9,855 nt of DNA, from assembly GCA_043811005.1 (NCBI GenBank), contig JBDRNO010000073.1, positions 1 to 9,855 of the forward strand. Direction: 5' to 3'. Made by a program: the position numbers and the translations under genes. This DNA comes from JBDRNO01 sp043811005. Lineage in GTDB: Bacteria; Bacteroidota; Bacteroidia; NORP154. The notes beneath the pieces are model-generated. The model was not told the DNA's origin. It was given only the letters and a program-made list of their open reading frames with translations, and ran no database searches. Below are positions 7,079 to 9,855 of this stretch, one piece after another (position 1 is the stretch's first letter; each line of letters opens with the position of its first letter).

Positions 7079-8307
7079 AAAAAACAATCATTAAAATTCT
7101 GAAATGGGCTATTATTATCTTCTTCATTCTATTCCTGGTTGCGAATATTGTTATAACAGCGCTAGGAATAACCAGCATATTGCTGTTTTCTGTTATCATA
7201 ACCATCACCTTTCTTATTTCTGAATGGATACTTAGAACGAGAAGTATCAGCAGGAAATCAAGTATCAACACACGTGTTCTTATAGCTTCAATTTTTATCG
7301 GTATTTTGATCGTGGAATCAGGACTGAGGATAGTTGATAAATATGATTCATATAATGAACAAGCCGGTGGATTTTTTTATAGATCACCCTATTTTATAAA
7401 CCCTGCGAAAAAATCATGGATTTATACACGAACAGCAAATATTACAAAAACCGAAAACAAACGTGAATATAAATATATAGTGACAACGAATTCAGAAGGG
7501 TTGAGAGATATTGAGCACCCTAAACAAAAAATAGATGATGAGTACAGGATAATTGGTTTGGGTGCTTCGTTCACCGAAGGAGCCGGGGTGTCATATAGTG
7601 ATCTCTCCTGGGTAAAAGTGTTGGGAAGGAACCTGGATAAAAAGATAAAACATAAAAAAATCACGGCTATCAATGCCGGTATAGCTGACAGTGATCCTTT
7701 TTTTGAATTGATATTACTAAAGGAAAAACTATTGGATTATGATCCTGACTTGGTGATTGTGGCAATAAATAGCTCTGATATTACCAATGTCATAGTAAGA
7801 GGAGGTATGGAACGGGTTAAACCTGATAAAACTATCCTGTATAGAGCCGGTCCATGGTTCGAAATGCTGTTTGGGATGAGCTATATCAGCAGGTTTTTTT
7901 TCCTTGATGTACTTAAGTATGACTGGCTGTTTTTAAAACCGGATGAAAAAATTATTGAGAGCAGGATAGCTCTTGAGAAAATTTATTCATGCATTTTAAT
8001 GTTTGAAGAACTATCAAAAAATAAGAATTTTGATCTGCTGATAGTATTTCATCCAAGAATTCATGAGGTCATTAAAGGAAAATTTGATTTTGATGAAATG
8101 ATATTAAACTTAAACAGTGAAACACAAATTGCCATATTGGATTTGTTGGATTTTTTTATAAACCGGGAAAACATGAATAAAACAAATGTTTCAAAGTATT
8201 ATTGGCCCATTAACAAGCACCATAATGCAAAAGGATATGAACTTTTTGCAAAGGGTGTGGAAGAGAAAATCCTGGATTGGGGCTTTATTGATACATTGGC
8301 CCTTTAA
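7075..8307 (+). CDS. Membrane-anchored SGNH/GDSL-type protein with altered catalytic residues
   Basis: Three hydrophobic segments, about residues 10-30, 31-52 and 67-87, are followed by an SGNH fold. Positive charge at the N-terminus and at RTRSISRK after segment 2 suggests both are cytosolic, so the catalytic part should face the periplasm. Seen: GLRD at 142-145; block I GLGASFTEG with Ser165; INAGI with Gly202; NSSD with Asn232; and NKHHNAKGY with His383. Active family members usually have GDS in block I and DxxH in block V. Here these are GAS and NxxH (Asn380), so the triad Asp is missing and activity may be weak, altered or lost. Family members act as esterases or acyltransferases on glycans and lipids; the substrate here is unknown. 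The ATG overlaps the preceding stop (ATGA), indicating translational coupling to the PorP-like gene. A paralogue follows. Confidence 0.78.
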   Translation: MKKTIIKILKWAIIIFFILFLVANIVITALGITSILLFSVIITITFLISEWILRTRSISRKSSINTRVLIASIFIGILIVESGLRIVDKYDSYNEQAGGFFYRSPYFINPAKKSWIYTRTANITKTENKREYKYIVTTNSEGLRDIEHPKQKIDDEYRIIGLGASFTEGAGVSYSDLSWVKVLGRNLDKKIKHKKITAINAGIADSDPFFELILLKEKLLDYDPDLVIVAINSSDITNVIVRGGMERVKPDKTILYRAGPWFEMLFGMSYISRFFFLDVLKYDWLFLKPDEKIIESRIALEKIYSCILMFEELSKNKNFDLLIVFHPRIHEVIKGKFDFDEMILNLNSETQIAILDLLDFFINRENMNKTNVSKYYWPINKHHNAKGYELFAKGVEEKILDWGFIDTLAL

Positions 8308-8349
8308 TAAATTTGCAAACTCATTCAGTTTTGGTATAACAATAATTTT

Positions 8350-9576
8350 GTGGATGCAAATAAACCAGTCGGCAATAGGCAGTCGGCAGTCGGCAAAGAA
8401 AATCGTCTATTGAAGTGTGTAAAATGGTGCGCTGTCATCATCTTCATCCTTTTTCTGCTTGCAAATATCGTTTTAACCGCATTTGGTGTAACCAGCATAT
8501 TCTTCTTTTCAGTAATAATCACAGTTACTTTTCTTATCAGTGAGGCAATTCTCAAAATTGCCGGATGTGACAGAAATACAAAGGGTAATATGCGGGTTTT
8601 AATATCTTCAGTCTTTATAGCTTTAATAATAGGGGAGATTATCTTAAGGATTTCCGGGAAATATGACTCTTACCGTGAACAAAACGGTGATTTTTTTTAC
8701 ACGACTGTTTATGCTCCTGCAATTGCTGCAAAACTGGATAAAAAGACCCTGATCCATGTTTTTGATGAGAATTTAATGGATTTAATAAATAATGCAGAAA
8801 GCATAAAACCAAAGCCCCTTGATGAATATAGGATTTTCGCATTAGGTGATTCATTCACCGAAGGAGTTGGCAGTTCAAGTGATTCTACATGGTTGAAACT
8901 ACTCGAAAAAGACCTCAATAAGAAAATAAAAGTTAAAACGATCAAGACCATCAATGCAGGTATAAGTGGGAATGACCCGCTCTTTGAGTATTTAATATTA
9001 AAGGAAACATTGCTGAAGCATGAACCTGACATGGTTATTATAGCTGTAAATAGTTCTGATATAGATGAGATAATTGTGAGAGGTGGTATGGAACGATTTC
9101 GTCTCGATTCAACAATTCGTTTTAAAAGCGGCCCTTGGTTTGAAATACTGTTCGGAACAAGTTACATATGCCGGTTCGTTGTTCTTAATGTATTCAAATA
9201 TGACTGGTTATTTTTAAGCCCTGGGGAAAGAAAAGCAGAAAAGGATAAAGCTCTAAGTCATATTTATTCCAGCATCCTGATGTTTGAGGAATTATCCAAA
9301 AAAAAATATTTCAACCTGCTGATAGTATTTCATCCGTTAATTGAAGAGGTAATATCTGTGAGATATGATTTCGATGAATTGATATTAACCTTAAACGAGG
9401 AAACACACATCCCGGTGTTAGATTTGCTTGATTATTACCTGGATCATGAAAATATGAATAGAAACAATGTTTCCGAATACTATTTGACTGTTGACAAGCA
9501 TCATAATGCAAAAGGATATGAAGCTTTTGCAAGAGGTGTGGGAAAGAAGATCCGGGAGTTGGGGTGGGTTAATTAG
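8350..9576 (+). CDS. Membrane-anchored SGNH/GDSL hydrolase with intact catalytic motifs
   Basis: Paralogue of the preceding gene and alignable over nearly its whole length: shared membrane segments (IIFILFLLANIV.TAFG.TSI, SVIIT.TFLISE, RVLISSVFIALII), YDSY.EQ, GGMER, GPWFE.LFG.SYI, HHNAKGYE. Unlike its neighbour it keeps block I GDS (Asp167-Ser168) and DxxH (Asp382, His385), with INAGI (Gly204) and NSSD (Asn234) also present, so it is a plausible active periplasmic acyl-esterase or acyltransferase. The stretch between FFY and EYRI (about residues 118-155) does not resemble the neighbour and lacks the GLRD motif. Start is uncertain: GTG at 8350 adds 15 residues encoded by and around a heptamer repeat; TTG at 8410 would give MKCVKW, closer to the paralogue. 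No ATG is available; an out-of-frame ATG at 8354 stops after 19 codons. It lies 42 bp after the previous stop and is probably in the same transcript. Confidence 0.8.
   Translation: MDANKPVGNRQSAVGKENRLLKCVKWCAVIIFILFLLANIVLTAFGVTSIFFFSVIITVTFLISEAILKIAGCDRNTKGNMRVLISSVFIALIIGEIILRISGKYDSYREQNGDFFYTTVYAPAIAAKLDKKTLIHVFDENLMDLINNAESIKPKPLDEYRIFALGDSFTEGVGSSSDSTWLKLLEKDLNKKIKVKTIKTINAGISGNDPLFEYLILKETLLKHEPDMVIIAVNSSDIDEIIVRGGMERFRLDSTIRFKSGPWFEILFGTSYICRFVVLNVFKYDWLFLSPGERKAEKDKALSHIYSSILMFEELSKKKYFNLLIVFHPLIEEVISVRYDFDELILTLNEETHIPVLDLLDYYLDHENMNRNNVSEYYLTVDKHHNAKGYEAFARGVGKKIRELGWVN
8366..8393 (+). repeat. Four-unit heptamer array at the start of the second SGNH gene
   Basis: Four consecutive 7-mers: CAGTCGG, CAATAGG, CAGTCGG, CAGTCGG. 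The array lies inside the open frame of the downstream gene and would encode residues 6-15 of the GTG-initiated protein. It resembles GGCAGTCGGC-type dispersed repeats found between genes in other Bacteroidota. It ends two bases before the codon that aligns with Met1 of the upstream paralogue. Confidence 0.85.
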
Positions 9577-9610
9577 ACCCTATGTTTGCAAAGTCAAAGA
9601 TTTTCAAAAA

Positions 9611-9661
9611 TTTCAAATTTCAAATTTCAAATCTCAAAAAATGAACTATGAAGTATGAAAG
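9611..9661. repeat. Two adjacent heptamer arrays (TTTCAAA and ATGAANT types)
   Basis: Positions 9611-9638 are three TTTCAAA units plus TCTCAAA; one more TTTCAAA stands at 9602-9608, two bases out of phase. After two A residues, 9641-9661 is ATGAACT, ATGAAGT, ATGAAAG, a second 7-nt series. The first array is the inverse complement of the TTTGAGA-type array at 9776-9801, so the two bracket the short open frame between them. Confidence 0.8.
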
Positions 9662-9782
9662 AGCCCTTGGTGAAAGATTGCTGCAGTTTGCGGTGGATGT
9701 TATTCTGTGTCTTCTACGCATCCTTGCCTCTATCCTCAACAAATTATCTACCCTATTACTTCTTTTTATCCCCTCTTTGTAA
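9648..9782 (+). pseudogene. Possible remnant of a four-helix-bundle (23S rRNA intervening-sequence-like) gene
   Basis: An ATG within the ATGAANT array opens a 44-codon frame, MKYERALGERLLQFAVDVIL followed by a Leu-rich tail, closing with TAA at 9780-9782. The opening L.ERLLQFAV.VI..LR.L.S resembles the first helix of the four-helix-bundle family (TIGR02436), whose members are about 115-130 residues. Here the frame ends at the downstream heptamer array. No clear continuation was found in the other two forward frames. Such genes are often flanked by similar repeats in this phylum, which favours a decayed copy. Chance resemblance of a short hydrophobic frame cannot be excluded. Confidence 0.28.
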
Positions 9783-9801
9783 TTTGAGATTTGTAATTTG
9801 A
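9776..9801. repeat. Inverse heptamer array
   Basis: TTTGTAA, TTTGAGA, TTTGTAA and a partial TTTGA follow one another at exact 7-nt spacing. TTTGAGA is the reverse complement of TCTCAAA at 9632-9638, making this the partner arm of the array at 9611-9638, about 137 nt away. Confidence 0.78.
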
Positions 9802-9821
9802 TCCTGAACTTGTTTCAGGAT
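9801..9821. repeat. Short palindrome of the TCCTGAA...TTCAGGA dispersed type
   Basis: ATCCTGAA (9801-9808) pairs perfectly with TTTCAGGAT's last eight bases (9814-9821) around a CTTGT loop. The downstream bases GGGACTTTTTACT contain a short T-run, so it could act as a weak terminator on the + strand. It is similar to CCTGAAACAAGTTCAGG-like sequences dispersed between genes in many bacteria. The rest of the window to 9855 shows no gene. Confidence 0.55.
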
Positions 9822-9855
9822 GGGACTTTTTACTATTTTTATGACATTATGGACA

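Noticed and set aside
7894..7901. T8 run in the first SGNH gene (and T runs near 8691-8698 in the second) as phase-variation tracts
   Set aside because: T runs of this size are expected by chance in AT-rich DNA and encode ordinary Phe codons that align between the paralogues. Only the C10 run stands out from base composition.
8186..8413. Plus-strand 75-codon open frame across the SGNH gene junction
   Set aside because: It overlaps the 3' end of one SGNH gene and the 5' end of the next in a different frame. Its tail is encoded by the heptamer repeat and nothing supports expression.
9611..9801. CRISPR-like array or mobile-element ends
   Set aside because: Units are only 7 nt, with no spacers of constant length. 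No transposase, integrase or target-site duplication is visible around the inverted arrays.

Overview
This window reads as a Bacteroidota (Bacteroidetes) chromosome segment, probably from an uncultured or environmental lineage. The strongest evidence is a gliding-motility-associated C-terminal sorting domain (CHU_C, type B type IX secretion signal) next to a PorP/SprF-type outer-membrane protein, a pairing essentially confined to that phylum. AT-rich DNA, weak or absent Shine-Dalgarno sequences and many short intergenic palindromes fit the same assignment. All six convincing genes are on the + strand.

Layout. Positions 80-2379 carry two GT-A-type glycosyltransferases: a GT8-like enzyme with a large insertion, and a GT32/capsule-type enzyme with a TTG start. 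A heptamer-built stem-loop separates them. Positions 2536-5145 encode a secreted, repeat-rich surface protein: signal peptide, adhesin-like N-terminal module, Ig-like module, five 82-83-residue repeats each with a Cys pair, a PKD-like module and CHU_C. It contains a C10 homopolymer inside the reading frame. After a 38-bp palindrome, 5213-7078 encodes a PorP/SprF barrel extended by four TPR-like repeats and a C-terminal SPOR domain. Positions 7075-8307 (4-bp overlap with the previous gene) and 8350-9576 encode tandem membrane-anchored SGNH/GDSL hydrolase paralogues. The first has lost the catalytic Asp (GAS and NxxH instead of GDS and DxxH). Positions 9577-9855 hold repeats and a possible remnant of a four-helix-bundle (23S-IVP-like) gene.

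How the genes may work together (inference). The CHU_C protein would be cargo of the type IX secretion system and the adjacent PorP/SprF-like protein its dedicated outer-membrane partner, as SprF is for SprB. The SPOR tail would tie that partner to peptidoglycan. The two periplasm-facing SGNH proteins could remove or transfer acyl groups on a cell-envelope glycan. The upstream glycosyltransferases may belong to a neighbouring surface-glycan locus.

The most notable features are the C10 tract as a candidate phase-variation switch, the PorP-TPR-SPOR fusion, and several sequence-unrelated intergenic repeats that all share a 7-nt period, one of which lies exactly where the second SGNH gene should start.
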